Shown piece after piece: positions 1-12,412 of a stretch of DNA of 64,000 nt. Origin of the DNA: Torreya grandis (taxonomy: Eukaryota; Streptophyta; Pinopsida; Cupressales; Taxaceae); assembly GCA_037957365.1 (NCBI GenBank), contig JARHVA010000350.1, forward strand, positions 291,501 to 355,500, written 5' to 3'. The notes under the pieces were generated by a model. The model searched no databases. It was not told where the DNA came from and worked only from the letters and a program-made list of their open reading frames with translations. Position 1 is the first letter of the stretch, and every line of letters starts with the position of its first letter. Made by a program: the position numbers and the translations under genes.

Positions 1-2050
1 TGGTCATTGGTTCCTTTGTGTTAAAACTTTTCCTTATTGACTTCGTTGAGCAAATTCTAATTTTTCATGTTGTATCATACTTAATATATCATTATTAATC
101 TTGTAAACATTATCCTCTCATTATGATATTATCTTCAACCTCTTTGGTGTTAGCTTAGTTGGCTATAAGTTATGATCTTTCTATACTTAGTTCTAGGTAA
201 TAATTTTATGTTGTAAAACACTTCAAAAACGTGTATACACATGTGGGGATCTTACCTTTCAATTATTCCTAAGAGATTAACCATATTTTGGTGGTGTACT
301 TCAACCTTGTGTGATAAGTTTTGTGCTATCATGATCTAGCCTAAGAGTGGGAATTCTATAATCAAATATTATGCTATACTTAATATTATATCAACTTTGT
401 TAAATTGGCATATTCATTGTAGTTTTAGAAATATAGTTCTACTATTTAAAGATATCTTAGAATATGGAATTACTAATACTAGATGAATGATTTTTGGAGC
501 CTTGTATACTATATTAGTATAACCAATTCATATTATGGAATTTGTATTTAGTTGAGTATGAGATAAATTGGTTAGTTGTACATGATTTTAATGTAAGAAA
601 ATGAATTATTTAAAATAGTATATAAGCATAACTAATGTTCTTGTAGATATCATCTTCTTATGTAGATGGATTTAGCATCTAAATTTTGTCTTTTTCAAAA
701 TATTCAATTATATAATTAATAGGTAATATGTCTCATATTCATTTGTAAAATTTAAGGTAAATGAGATCCTTATCCCTTTGGGTGTGTATTATCTCTCAAC
801 TCAATTATTTTATAGTTGTATAAGTATAAGGAGGTTTGTTTGGGTTACTCCTAAACTCTTCATTCAAATTATAATTTTAAATAGCATTCATTGTTCTCTG
901 TTAAATTGGTTATTATGTAGGACTTACATTTCTTTATTACTTAATAGACTGGTACAAATGAGAAATTAATTTCCATGATGTGTTTACTATCAGTTCTATT
1001 TAAAGTGAATCTATGGTAGTTCATTTCTAGATTTAATACTTGAACCTTTAGATATTTATATCTATATCTCTTTTTATAAATGAATTTAGAAACCAGAAGA
1101 CTATTAGTGGCTAAAGTACCTTATGTATGTGTTTCTCAATTAATTTTCACATTGGACAAGCATAGAGGTCAACAATGTAATTATATTCTATAATAGATGG
1201 GTTTTTTTTTACATTAAATAATGTAATTTTCTTCTTAGTTATTCTTAACCCCATTAAATTAGAATCTTATTATTTTTATTTAGGGAAGACTCGTAAGGGA
1301 AGTGAGTGGAGAGATCACTCTTCTTCAAATCAACCTTGACAATTTGGAAATGTAGTGGAGTTAGTAGGTTAATATTGATTAACTAGCATTGTTATATGGT
1401 GTAGACCAACTACTGATAACATTAAAGTCAATGATTTTCTCTCTTTGATTCATATTTATGTGATGGTTAAGCAAAATCATTGAAAATGACATTGGTAGAC
1501 ATATTTTGGTATGGGACACATGATATTGTTATCTTTAAGCCCTTATAAGCTTGATCTTAGATGAGTAATTAATTATGACATTAAGACCCTCCCTTGAGAT
1601 TATGTTTTCCTCATTTTTGTCAGTGACCAATGATAAAATTGAGATGGAGATACTTGATCCTTCTAGTTTTCATCTTATGAATAAGAGACTACTAATTTAG
1701 TATAGAATATTATTATTTTATGCAATTTGGATTAATAATGAAAGCCTCTAAATATAATGATGTTATAAATGAGATTTTTTTAGTAGTCATGGTACTAACA
1801 ATATGATCTTGTAACATTGATTTAAGCTTGGGGAAGGTTGGACAATATCCATAATGTCTAGTAAATCCAATAACCTTCATCTTGGGTAGCATTACATTCA
1901 TGTAATAGATGTGAGTTTGATTTACACTGAGTATTTCAATACCTATCTCTCTTGAGTTAGCCTCTTCAGTTAAGAATAATATTTTTTTTCATAGGAAACA
2001 AAGTTATTTAAAAAATTTACAGTGTGTTTTCCAATACCCAATCAAATGCA
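1..2050. other. AT-rich stretch, no gene recognised
   Basis: Both strands hold only short reading frames with no recognisable domain. The composition matches the decayed retroelement sequence seen elsewhere in the window. It may be LTR sequence belonging to the primer-binding-site-like motif just downstream, but I found no second copy in the window that would prove this. Confidence 0.5.
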
Positions 2051-2059
2051 TGTGACATG

Positions 2060-2083
2060 TGGTATTAGAGCCCAAGTTCAAAC
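2060..2083 (+). promoter_or_regulatory. tRNA-iMet-type primer-binding-site-like motif
   Basis: TGGTATTAGAGCCCAAGTTC closely resembles the plant retrotransposon primer-binding site TGGTATCAGAGCC, which is complementary to the 3' end of initiator tRNA-Met. The one change in its first 13 bases is C to T. This suggests that a 5' LTR of a decayed element ends just upstream, near 2050. No matching 3' LTR or coding region could be assigned, so the parent element is unknown. Confidence 0.5.
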
Positions 2084-3540
2084 ACCAATCCTAATTTGCT
2101 CATTCACAATACCATGATACATAGTGATTAAGAAAACATGTTTTGAAGAATGAACTCAATGAAATTAAAATTGAGACATATTTAGTTTAAAGGAATAGAA
2201 ATATGTGGAAGGGGCCAAGAGACTAGTGGGGTTCCACTTAACATCCACTTATGCACATAAAAAAGGTGGTAGATATTATCTTCCCCTTATGGGATGGATT
2301 GGTGATATTAGCTCGATCAATTTTTCTTTCATCTATCCTTGTGGAAAAAGAAATTTGTTTCCCTTTTTTTTAGAAAAATGATTTTCTATTAGAGGAGTTT
2401 TTCTTTCATGTTAGTGGCACCCAAGAAAGTGGTCTATAACTATTGATAGCATTCATTAAATGGAAATTTATTTAAGGGATAGAAGTAGTATCAACCCTAA
2501 GTGGTGTTCCTTTTCTTTATTACTCATGCTCATGATATGAGCATAATTTTAAATTTTAAAACTTGCATACTAGCTCTCCTAAATCATGCTACAATAGCCT
2601 CTAGGAAGTCACTTATTCTATTTAATACTATTGGGTATTAATAATTATTTAATCCTAGTATATGAAACAAATATTTGATGTGTAGTTATGATTACTACAA
2701 CTAAGTATTATATAAAGGCATACTTAGAGTAACTTATAGTACCCTAGTGTATGAGTTTGTTAAACCTACATATAAATTTGTATGGTTGGTTAAACTTTCC
2801 TTGGGTGTCTGATTTTATGTGCACTAAAAACTTACATGGCTGAATATTGCATTTAGTAACTTATGTATACATTGTTGTGTTTAGGTTATTCTTGAATGGA
2901 TTTTAAACATACATCTGGATGGCTGATTTTACATATGTATAGTTATATGTGTATAAAATCATTTTTGGCTACATTCTATGTATAAATTAGACTTCATATC
3001 GATTTCTATAAAATCATGTGAATTAAGCCTAGAAGTCAATAAATTTACCAATTTTATCTACATAAGGCGTATAACTACCCAAAATTGCGTCAGGGCATCC
3101 TCATTTGTGGTATTATCCTTTACACAATGATAACCTATCATGGATTCAACCCTATTCAAATTGTGACCTAGAAAATTTGACAAATTAGCCTTTTGATCTA
3201 TTAATGCAAAACACTAAAACAATTCCTGAATGTCAAAAACCCTAATCAAGATTAATTAAAAAACAACTTAAATTAGATATTTAACTAAAAATTCTAAGTT
3301 CAATTAGGGAATCACTTTTTTTAAAAAGGGAATTTTCAACAAAAATGAGGTCAAAGTCAAAGGAAAAGGTGAGTCACACATCATAAATATTTTATTTGAG
3401 TTTTCAAGCCTCATAAATATATTCTATGAGTTTTCAAGCCTCCAAAATTGCTTTTACCTAACTTAGGGTTAATCTAAACTTAACCGAGGCTAATCTAGAC
3501 ATAATGAAAGTTAAAACTAAACCTAGTTGCACTTGAGTTA
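2084..3540. other. No gene; short 30-bp direct duplication
   Basis: No coding signal is visible. At 3381-3410 and 3411-3440 a 30-bp unit beginning TCATAAATAT and ending TTTTCAAGCC is repeated head to tail with a few differences. The rest is unassigned AT-rich sequence, the right part of which may be the U3 of an LTR belonging to element C. Confidence 0.45.
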
Positions 3541-3558
3541 GAGTTAATTTTAGAGCCT

Positions 3559-3566
3559 ATAAATAA
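3559..3566 (+). promoter_or_regulatory. TATA box of a presumed LTR promoter
   Basis: TATAAATA sits about 400 bp upstream of a primer-binding-like motif at 3967. That spacing and order (TATA, then R/U5, then primer site) fits the promoter of a plant LTR. The assignment to element C is inference from position and strand, because no second LTR copy is present to confirm it. Confidence 0.4.
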
Positions 3567-3966
3567 AAGTGCCATTTCTCTTATCTAAACAAGTTCTTAA
3601 GACAATATTATAATATTAGATTGATTACAGAGAAGCTTCACCAAGTCAATCCAATCCAAGCTAAGCCTCAGTTGATCTTATAGAAGTGATTCCCAAATGG
3701 AAACTACATTGATGAAAGTCTTTATCTCCCACAAGTTGAGCATGAACATCGTCTATGACAATGAATGAACACTAGTTTTACAAAGGAGGTAACATAGTTC
3801 TATATTTTATATTCTATTTTTAATATTTTTAATTACATTAATCTCACCCAAGCACTTAGGCAAAATGAGTTTATTTTATATTATATTTTTTGATTTGAGT
3901 TATCTTTTTATTTCACTAACAAGAAACTAATGAAATTTAGCTCTTTAGATTTATAATGATACATAC

Positions 3967-3986
3967 TAGCACACTCGTGGGACCAC
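3967..3986 (+). promoter_or_regulatory. Primer-binding-like motif of element C
   Basis: TAGCACACTCGTGGGACCAC aligns with the sequence directly after the 5' LTR of A1 (TGGAACACTTGGTGGGACCA) and, through GTGGGACC, with that of A2. It is therefore likely to mark the 5' LTR/leader junction of a related element whose leader and gag follow on the same strand. It vaguely resembles the tRNA-Asp-type site of Athila/Tat elements (TGGCGCCGTTGCCGGGG), but the match is too decayed to assign the tRNA. Confidence 0.45.
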
Positions 3987-4106
3987 ACACCCTACATAGA
4001 TCAAAAGAGTGACATGGAAACTTTGAAAACCTTAACAAGATCACTCACAACTTCAAGTTTTTAGTTTTATGACTTAATTTTCTATCATTTTATTTAGCTA
4101 CTAGTT

Positions 4107-4525
4107 GGTGACTTCGCTTTGTTAAATGGTGACTTCACCTATTTTGTCTACTTTGAGATTTTTTATTTTTCAATAAAATAGTGACTTCACTCTATTAATA
4201 AAATAGTAACTTCACTTTGTTATGAAATTAGTGGCATTGACCTACTGAATCATCCTCTATGAAAATGGTGACTTTGATCTTGCATTTTGATGAATCTGCT
4301 AGGTAATGTTTTTCATGCATTCAGTGATTTTGACCTATTTTTAGACATAAATGATGACTTTGACTAACCTAATTAGTGAATTTTCTATTGATAAATGGTG
4401 TCTTCACTAGAAACTATTTTCTATATGTTTTGGTTCTATAGGAAAATGATGACTTTGCTCTATTCATAAATTAGCAACTTCACTCTATTTGGAAATTGGT
4501 GAATTCACTCTATGTAAAAAAATCA
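4107..4525 (+). repeat. Degenerate minisatellite with TGGTGACTTCACTCTAT units
   Basis: About a dozen loosely spaced copies of a GTGACTTCACT core occur, with spacers of roughly 20-30 bp. The cores vary as GTGACTTCGCT, GTGACTTCACC, GTAACTTCACT and ATGACTTTGCT. It lies in what would be the untranslated leader of element C, directly downstream of the primer-binding-like motif. Tandem repeats in untranslated regions are known in Tat/Ogre elements. Confidence 0.7.
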
Positions 4526-4529
4526 AGAT

Positions 4530-6280
4530 CTTGAAAGTAAAATTCCCTTGTTAGCTAAATATTTTTCATAAACATAAGTGAAACCCATAACATTTTTTTA
4601 TAGGAAACTAAGTTAGTAAAAGGATGTTTAAATACTTCAAAATTTCATTCACACTTATGTTTGGTGCTTACATACTAACATTGATTTTTGCCTTTCAAAG
4701 CTACAAATGCAAAAATCAAATCCAAGGGGTAAAATTCACTTCACATATTGTTTGGTGATATAAAACAAATGATGAATTTATATTAGTGCTCCTAATAGCT
4801 TTTTTTTTAATTTGTTCATTCTTATAAAAGTAATTAGTTTCCATTTCTTAAATTATTTAATTTATTAGCAAAATGAACTTCACGTGTATGCTCTCCTCCC
4901 ATGCAGTTTTTGGTTGAGTATAGAAAGGAAGAAAATTTATGTATTCTCCCCTCAAGCTCTGAGTGACTTGGGTGACCGAGAAATGACCCTAAAGTTCTTC
5001 CAAATTTTCATTTATTTATTTATTACATTGAATTATGGATGGGAGTTCATCACCTCCTCACAACTTATTTAGGAGAGAATTGACCTAGGGTTTTATCTCC
5101 TATCATTATTTCAACCCCAATATATGGTGGGTATATAAATTGGCATGTGATACTAGAATTGAACATTGGTTAAACAATTATCCTCACGATTCTAATGAAA
5201 AACTAGATTAGTTCATGATAAACATAAGACTTCAATAAGTACTACATAGATGAATTCACATAACAAGTTATCAATTTTTAATCCAATTGACATGATTCAC
5301 CCTCATGTTAGCCACACTTGGGACCATTTAGATCATTTAAAAAATTGTAGATTTTAGTAAGTACGACTTTTCCATGGAATATCCTACCAAATATCAAGTG
5401 TTTTGACACTCCAAGTTCCTTTCCATGTGCCAATTATTTGGAGATAGATAGGGGATTAAAAAAACCCTACCTACATGCACTCTTTACCTTTTATATTAAC
5501 ACTTAATTCCTTTCAATACTAGTATATCTGTGGAAACTTTGGTGGAAGTTATACACACCTTGTCAGTTTTAGGGTAGGATGTATACTTAGTGCTTCTTCT
5601 ATTTCTTTTACTAGAATGTATTTTTAGGTCTAAAATTATTTGTGTACCAAATTAAAAATAAGTTAAAACCTTCAAAATAAGACACGTGTTACACACCAGT
5701 TTGAACCAAGAGGTGTTATGTTGTTGAAATCACTCAAAGTTTTTGCCTTAGCTTAAGATTTTAAAAACCATTTTTGTACCACTTGTTCAAAGGATCATTA
5801 TTAAAATACCAATTTTATTCCAAAATACTTTCCTTGTTTGAAACCAAGTTAAAATATAATTTTTACCTTTATTTTAAAAAATGTGTAGTTACACTACCCA
5901 TTTGAGTTTAGCCTCTAGACCTTTAGAAAATCTAAGTCTTTTATACTAAATTTGAAATTTAATCTTTCAAGTTCATATCTGAAACTAATTAGGTCCACAT
6001 TTAATACTTTTATAATTTGGGCTTAGGTGATCTACATTTTAAATTTGGATTGTGAACTTGGGATTGATTTCCCACTTGGTTTAAAGAACTTTGCCTAAAC
6101 TTAGGGGTGTTTTCTTTTCACATGCCTATTTCAAATTTCTTTGTGTTGAGTTTGAGAATGTCTTAGTTTCATTTTCTAAGATTCATTTGTGTTCCTAGAT
6201 AGAGTTTTATAAGTCAATTAGCTTAGATTAATATTTATATAAATTTATTTTTTAGATCATCTTATTTCCAAGTCTAGTTT
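4530..6280. other. No gene recognised
   Basis: The stretch has only short open frames and no domain I can identify. It lies between the repeat-bearing leader and the first gag-like residues of element C, so it is probably leader sequence or the decayed start of gag. Confidence 0.4.
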
Positions 6281-6284
6281 TTTG

Positions 6285-6480
6285 ACTTTGACCAAAGACC
6301 TATCATTATGTTTTTTGCTTTAGACCTAGTTTAGAAGTCTATCTTTGTGAATTTTAACCAGAGACCTAGCATTTTTTTTCATGTTTTAGACCTAGTTTAG
6401 AATTATATATATTTGATTTTTGATCAAATACCTAGCACCTCTATTTTCATTATCAAACCTAGATCAAGATTTTTTACCTT
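6285..6480 (+). repeat. Imperfect tandem repeat around GACCTAGTTTAGAA
   Basis: Units of roughly 80-90 bp contain TTTGACCAAAGACCTA followed by TAGACCTAGTTTAGAA. Two to three diverged copies can be followed, the last ending near ACCTAGATCAAGATTTTT. It lies upstream of gag in element C. Confidence 0.5.
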
Positions 6481-8312
6481 GCCCAAACACCTTTCCAAAG
6501 ACCAGTTTCACATTTTCATTTTACCTTTGCTTTAGATATAGAATAAAAATTTCACCTTTAGAACTATTTTAAAGAGATAAAGTTCATTTTACTTAGACCA
6601 CATTCATTTTACAAATTACACAATTTTTGAGAGACCTAGTCATATATTCAAATATGCCTCTTTATACACGTAGTGGGACCATGTATAATCTAGATTATGA
6701 AATCATTATAACTAGTGACCCCTTTGTTTAATAACCTTATGGGGATGATGTAGGATATGAGATAAATCCATATCCATCTTAAAATACTCCATATATAGAA
6801 CAAGGATAAGACCCACTATCTTAATACTTGGTTAACACACCTTTGTATCCAAGAAAAGAGCAAGGAGAAACAACACAATACATTGATAATATGACACCTA
6901 TCATTGAACATAGCCAACAACAATAACATTAATATGTAACCACGTGAAAAATTTATGACTCGTACTTATTTTATTGTCATTTATTATAAAAAAGAGATGA
7001 ATTTTTTAGTTAGGGTGGTAGAATTAGGATTAATTTTTTTGAAAGACTTCCCACATGAAAGTTTATCTAGATTGATTAGAACACCCGGTAACATGGCTCA
7101 TATTCAAAAGTTTTAATAGGATTCAACTATATATAATCAATATCTTTTACTAATACCTAAATAGGGCCTAAATGTAATTTTAAAAAGAAAGGGTCAAATG
7201 GATGGCCAATTAGAATAGGTATATCAAGTGTATCAAATAATTCTTAACCTAGATCAAAACTTCAATGCCATGGCCATTTCAAACATTCCACTCATAGAGT
7301 TAGCTCCCCTAATAGGGCTATAAATTGATTCTTCAAGATATATAAATTAGAACATAGACCCGTTTGGCCAAAACATGTTGGTAAGAGACATGTTCGATAG
7401 CTTAATTATGATAGAAGAAACTATATTTTTTATAGGAGACCTCACACAATACATAATAAATAACACATAAGTTTATCCCAATCTGAAACCAAGGTGGGTT
7501 TATTATATGATATAGAAACACACAATAGGTTACTCTTACCAAAACCTTAAGTGGATTAAAAAAAAATGGGGTAGGTACACCTGGTTCCCAAACATAACAA
7601 TAAACTTCCACTCTTTAACCAGTGGCTTCCTCAAACACACAATTTTTGAACATTAAACCATCTCAATATGTAGAAGTTAATGTTCTAACAACACAAATGC
7701 AAACTAATATACCACATCCATCACTCATATTGCCTAATCAACAACATGTTCCTATTGGTCAATAATGAGTGTTGGTTTGTCAATAACATATACCTATCCT
7801 CTAACAAGTACCCAATTCATAATAGGTGCTTACCCAAAAAATAAGGTCCTAACTTAAAATATGTACCTATTGGTCAATAGTTGTATTTTGCCCAATAGAT
7901 ATCTCATATACAATACAAATATAACATGAAACACCTTTAATAGAATTTTTTTAGCTAACAACATGTAACATTTATACATTAGGGTTAAACAAGTTGACAA
8001 AAAGTTCCTATCCAAACCCAAAAAGTGCATTACATTCCACCTAGTCAAAATCATCCACCCCAACTATAGTTTCCAAACCAAGGCCATGTTAGGAGTCCTA
8101 GCCAAAACATTTATCAATAATAATGTATATTATACCAACAATTTAATATTAATACATATATACATATTCCTAGTTATTTGATCAATCAAATAAACATTTC
8201 CCAATATGTCATTCATCCATCATACACCCATAAAGGTAATCCATCTTTTATTATACAACCCCAACTATAACAGGCCACACTTTGTAGCTTCCTAGTCTAA
8301 GAACTAGAGAAA

Positions 8313-8800
8313 ATGAAGGATGTGGTTCTATCCATTCAAACTAGGAATCAAATGAAGAATTTCAAATTAGTAGAGATAGGATCATATCCATTTAATATGT
8401 ATTACCTCAAAATACCTTTTCTTATAGGTTACAATCCACCCAAATTTGATAGATATAAGGACAAAGGTGACCAAAAATATCATTTAAAAGAATTCATTGT
8501 TGTTTTCCAACTAATGGCCTATAGTGATACATATATGCTTCTCCTCTTTCCTATAATTTTAACTAGATAAGCCTCGAAATGGATTATTAAATTGTCAAAT
8601 AATTTTGTGCTAAACTTTGATGACCTTTCAAATATTTATTTACAACATTTCTCATAGAATATAGAACATATGATTGTAGTGGTAGATTTGGATCAGGAAA
8701 AATAAAGAAATGGTGAAAGCTTTGTTTGTTAATTATAATATTTGAGGCAAATTTCTATCCATTTCACTCATAATATACTAGACAAATAATTTCCCATAAT
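8313..8800 (+). pseudogene. Gag domain remnant of element C
   Basis: The open frame at 8313-8570 reads through PPKFDRYKDKGDQKYHLKEF and then a DTYM..LFP segment. After one stop the same frame goes on with SKWI..LSNNF.LNFDDL, HFS, IEHMIVVVDLDQEK and GESFVNY. This is the classic plant Ty3 Gag pattern: a sequence like F..Y.G..DP..HL..F, then A..WF..L, W..L...F, and L...KQ..GE....F. In life the protein would form the capsid-like particle around element RNA. Several in-frame stops (after the LTR residues, after HFS and after DQEK) make it non-functional. Recognition is from family knowledge of the Retrotrans_gag fold; the frame itself is seen directly. Confidence 0.7.
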
Positions 8801-9289
8801 GTTTAGCTATAGTCTACATAGAGAGATATAATATCATATTGAGATACAATGTGCTCACACTTTTAAAGAAGTTATTGAGAAAGATATACAACTTTAAAAT
8901 GCCTTTGTCAATAAAGGGATTATTAAATTATCTTCTTGTAATAAAAACTAGATCCAAAACCAACATCAAGACCAATAATAAAACAAAATCCATAATTAGA
9001 ACCAAAACCCCATCCAAATATTAGCTTCAATTCCAACTCAAGTTAATATTTTGAAAAGACCAAAATCCTAGAATTGTAATTATAATGTTGTTGGTAATGG
9101 GGTCACTAGATCATAACATGTCCAAATGGTACAAACACGAACTATTCATTTACCTCTACCCATTTAACAACCTCTACCTCCATTCATTCAGACTAGACCT
9201 CCATAAAAACTTTTATAAAATACTTCATAGTTAAAAACACCTCATCTAAGGAGAAGACCACCCATAGATAGAGCATTCAATGACCTTGA

Positions 9290-9480
9290 ATAACTCATCG
9301 ACTTCATATTTCCTAAGTTGGTTAAATATGATTTGATTAGCTACCCTATGCCCAATCTTTTTCTTGATTGGTACAAAGAGTATGCATTTTATGAGTACCA
9401 TCACATTAAGGGAAACTCTATACATCATTGCATATAACTAAGACACTTGATTCAGAACATGCTTAAAATTTGAGAGATAA
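9290..9480 (+). pseudogene. Gag zinc-knuckle-like segment of element C
   Basis: In the + frame one reads FPKLVKYDLISYPMP, then FLDWYKEYAFYEYHHIKGN, and a C...LRHLIQ stretch. The pattern Y.YH...GH....C..LR..I..LI is the atypical zinc-knuckle region found between Gag and protease in Tat-like elements; the same motif occurs in B1 and B2. Key residues are damaged here: the first Cys reads Tyr, and a stop follows the last Cys-like position. The downstream 9490-9870 stretch is Asn/Gln/Pro-rich linker. Confidence 0.5.
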
Positions 9481-10199
9481 AATTGGATAGTCACACCTAC
9501 ATTCATTCAAGAATTAGGTATTTATCAGAACCATTTTATACAACAAAATCAACAATAGTGGCAAAGAACACCACCACAATAGTAGAAAAAAACACCACCA
9601 TAATAGCAAAATCATTAGTAACAACAAAAATATCAAAAAAATGGCTTAAACCAAGGCAAAAGTAATCAATCAAACTAAGGAATACATTATGTCATTACAT
9701 ATTCTTATAACAATGTTGTCGAACATGTCATAAGTAGTCATATTGAAATTATTACCATCAACCCTCGACCAAATATCAATTGACCTAGACAAGTGCCTAA
9801 TAATTTTTATAAACCTCCTTATGTTGGTAATCCTTATTTGGACCAACTTAGTAGCCAACCTCAATACCACTCAATAATTTCCATGTCCCTTTACCTCTTC
9901 ATCTAGTTATAAATGGCAAGTACCTAATTGAGATTGAACAATTTTAATTTGATGACCCAAGGTTACTATCCAAGGCCCACATCCTTCTTTAAAAAATGAA
10001 ACCATCCAAACCTCCATACCAATAAAGGAAAATCCAACTACCAATAACAAAGATAAAACTATAACATTGTGGAATAGATACAAAAGACACCTATGTAAAT
10101 ATCCATCATGGATTTATTGTGCACATATATCATTCATAAGAGTATGCTTAATTAATAACTAAGCCAATCCCTTGTACCTAATGATATTTCATCTCATAA

Positions 10200-10640
10200 G
10201 TTTCAAGCTATGGTAGGACATTTGGACCTTGTTCAATAACTTACCTTTGATCAAAGTGATATGTCATCCCTAAGCCCATTACATAACAACCCTTTATACA
10301 TTGAGGTCAGTATAACTAGACATATGATTAAACATGTCCTTGTATATAATGGTTCAAGCCTAAACGTTATGTCTCTAAAGTTGGTAAAGCATATTAGATA
10401 CATAATTATTTATTTTTATACAATCATCATTAAAGTGTATGATAATGAGGAATTAGAATCATAAGGAACCATCAATTTACTAGTGTTTATTGGGACTTTG
10501 ACCCATGACACCATTTACCATGTTTTTGACTTAGATTTATTATACAAATTATTCTTTGGATAACCATGGATTCATGAAATTTGGGCCATACCTTCCATGC
10601 TACATCAATATATCAAATTTCCTCATTTAAGGATGGAAGT
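10200..10640 (+). pseudogene. Retropepsin (aspartic protease) remnant of element C
   Basis: The frame at 10261-10464 contains HNNPLYIEVSITRHMIKHVL followed by V-Y-N-G-S-S-L-N-V-M. After a stop it continues as GTINLLVFIGTLTHDTIYHV, then FDLDLLYKLFFG and PWIHEIWAIPSMLHQYIKFP. The family pattern is HN.PLY....I....I...LVD.GSSLN and YN.LLGRPW.H...A.PSTLHQ..KFP, so the identification is strong. The enzyme would cut the Gag-Pol polyprotein. Its catalytic Asp reads Tyr (V-Y-N-G) and the Arg before PW is a stop, so it is inactive. Confidence 0.75.
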
Positions 10641-11789
10641 AACCATACTATTTGATCTCTTACCTTACTAGTTTTGAAAACATCTTGAGGTAAAGTACAA
10701 GAGTTACAATTACCATTTGGCCTAATTCTTATTTATAAAACTAACAAAGATAATGTTTATCAATAAAAATCCATTCAATCTAAACCCAAAGCCAATTACA
10801 TTAACCCTAAAATCCTAGCTTCAACTTCATCTACACCTTCACTAGAGATAGCTAACCATTTTTGCATATCTATAAAATGTCTAGGAGAGTACAATACTCA
10901 TGACTCCTTTCATATAGACAAATTGTCACGAAACCCAAAATCCTATGGGAGACCAAAATCCAAGACCATTCACATGGAATGGTGATAAGAGAATATCTCA
11001 TCTCACTCAACCCATTGTTTTCAAACTACACTTTGGTCAATAACAAAATCCTTTGGTTAAAGATTATTCATGGATCTACAATTATAATTTAGTTGATTAT
11101 TACCAAAGCACCAAGTATCCTATCCATAACTAGATTATGGATAACCAAGCTTATGAAGGCAAAGGCTTAAGGGAAAATAAGTAAGGAATACTTGTGCCTA
11201 TTTCCATGACAAAGTAAAAAATAACTCGAGTTATTGGATTTTAACTATGTGAGGGTGACCATGCATACTTTATCTGAGTTCCTACACCAACAACTAGTGA
11301 GGATGATGCTAACAGTGATGTAAGGTCTGACTATAATATCTACAATAACCTTATTAATACCAATTTATTTAAATCTTATGTCATGTGTATCATTAACCCT
11401 ATTGTTCTCCCTTCATCACCCCCAATTGATAGAGTGGGATAAATAGTAGTCAACAATGCCACTTGATGAAATTGAGAATGATGAGGCCATTTAGAAATTT
11501 TTGGGTTTTAGGGATCATATTCCTCTAAGAGATCACAAACATGGTTTCTATATTAGATTGGATCCTACAACCTATTTCAAAGAGAAAGTGAAATTCCTTG
11601 GAAAAAAATAAAAATGAACATAAAATATTGAGTTCTAAAGGTTAAAACCTCTTTAAAGTTCTTTTAAAACATAGAAATGGTAAATAAAAAGGTAAGTCTC
11701 TTGGTGAAATCTTGTTTTAGGTTCCATTAGATAGGGATGTTCACCCCTCTTCACATAAAGTGTAGGAGACCACAAGTCCAATTATTTTT
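10641..11789 (+). other. Decayed polyprotein remainder of element C
   Basis: Short in-frame blocks can still be read, such as PRPFTWNGDKRISHLTQP near 10950-11010 and KFLGFRDHIPLRDHKHGFYI near 11490-11560. They suggest continuing polyprotein, but I cannot assign either block to a known domain. The sequence is cut at 11790 by the end of element D. Confidence 0.45.
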
Positions 11790-12356
11790 TGGAAACAAGA
11801 TGACTAGGGGGTGAATCAATCTTCAAAAAATTTCTTTCAATTCCTCTTAACTATGTATGAACCAATATAACATGCATGTACATCTTATCAATCATAAGCA
11901 TCAAATCATAAGAGCATGAAACACATGAACATAACATATACATGGGAAACCCTCTAGGGGAAGAAAACCCATTGTGAAGCAAATGTACTATAGTCATATA
12001 ATACAAACATAAATATTTAGTGAAGCACCAACTTCACATGTAGCACCAACCCCAACTAGCTCAACACCAACTCAGCTAGGCTTTAACAAGTACCCACTTG
12101 TAAGGAGGAACCAACCCCCTAGATGACTTAGCACCAACTCAACTACCTAATTGTTTGATCACCTTCAAAAACACTTGTTACTTATATAATAGATGATGAT
12201 CTACTCCTTTATCTCTTTTCTCTCTTATATCCCTCTCAAACTGACCTTCAACCTTCTTCACTCAACTAGCCCTCTTCATGGATTCTTAGGTCTTCTAACC
12301 TTGATCCTCATTTGTATATTCATACTTATTTGGTGGTCCTCATAAAATCCTACTAA

Positions 12357-12361
<5 letters not shown>

Positions 12362-12410
<49 letters not shown>
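12362..12410. repeat. (TA)n microsatellite
   Basis: An uninterrupted TA dinucleotide run of about 24 units lies within the D LTR. Confidence 0.95.

Positions 12411-12412
<2 letters not shown>

Larger units (their letters stand above)
6690..11789 (+). mobile_element. Element C: decayed Ty3/gypsy (Tat-like) gag-protease region, interrupted by D
   Basis: Scattered frames on the + strand give, in order, a Gln/Pro/Tyr-rich Gag N-terminus (from about 6713), a Retrotrans_gag-like domain (8313-8800), a zinc-knuckle-like segment (9290-9480), a Gln/Pro-rich linker and a retropepsin (10200-10640). This is the gag-protease order of Tat-type plant elements. Many stops and frame changes show it is long dead. 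No reverse transcriptase follows: at 11790 the sequence turns into the outer LTR end of the minus-strand Copia element D. The remaining pol of C, if it exists, should lie beyond the right end of the window. Confidence 0.6.

Noticed and set aside
5136..5170. Second iMet-type primer-binding site (GTGATACTAGAATTGAAC)
   Set aside because: Too many mismatches to TGGTATCAGAGC, and no LTR boundary is visible next to it.
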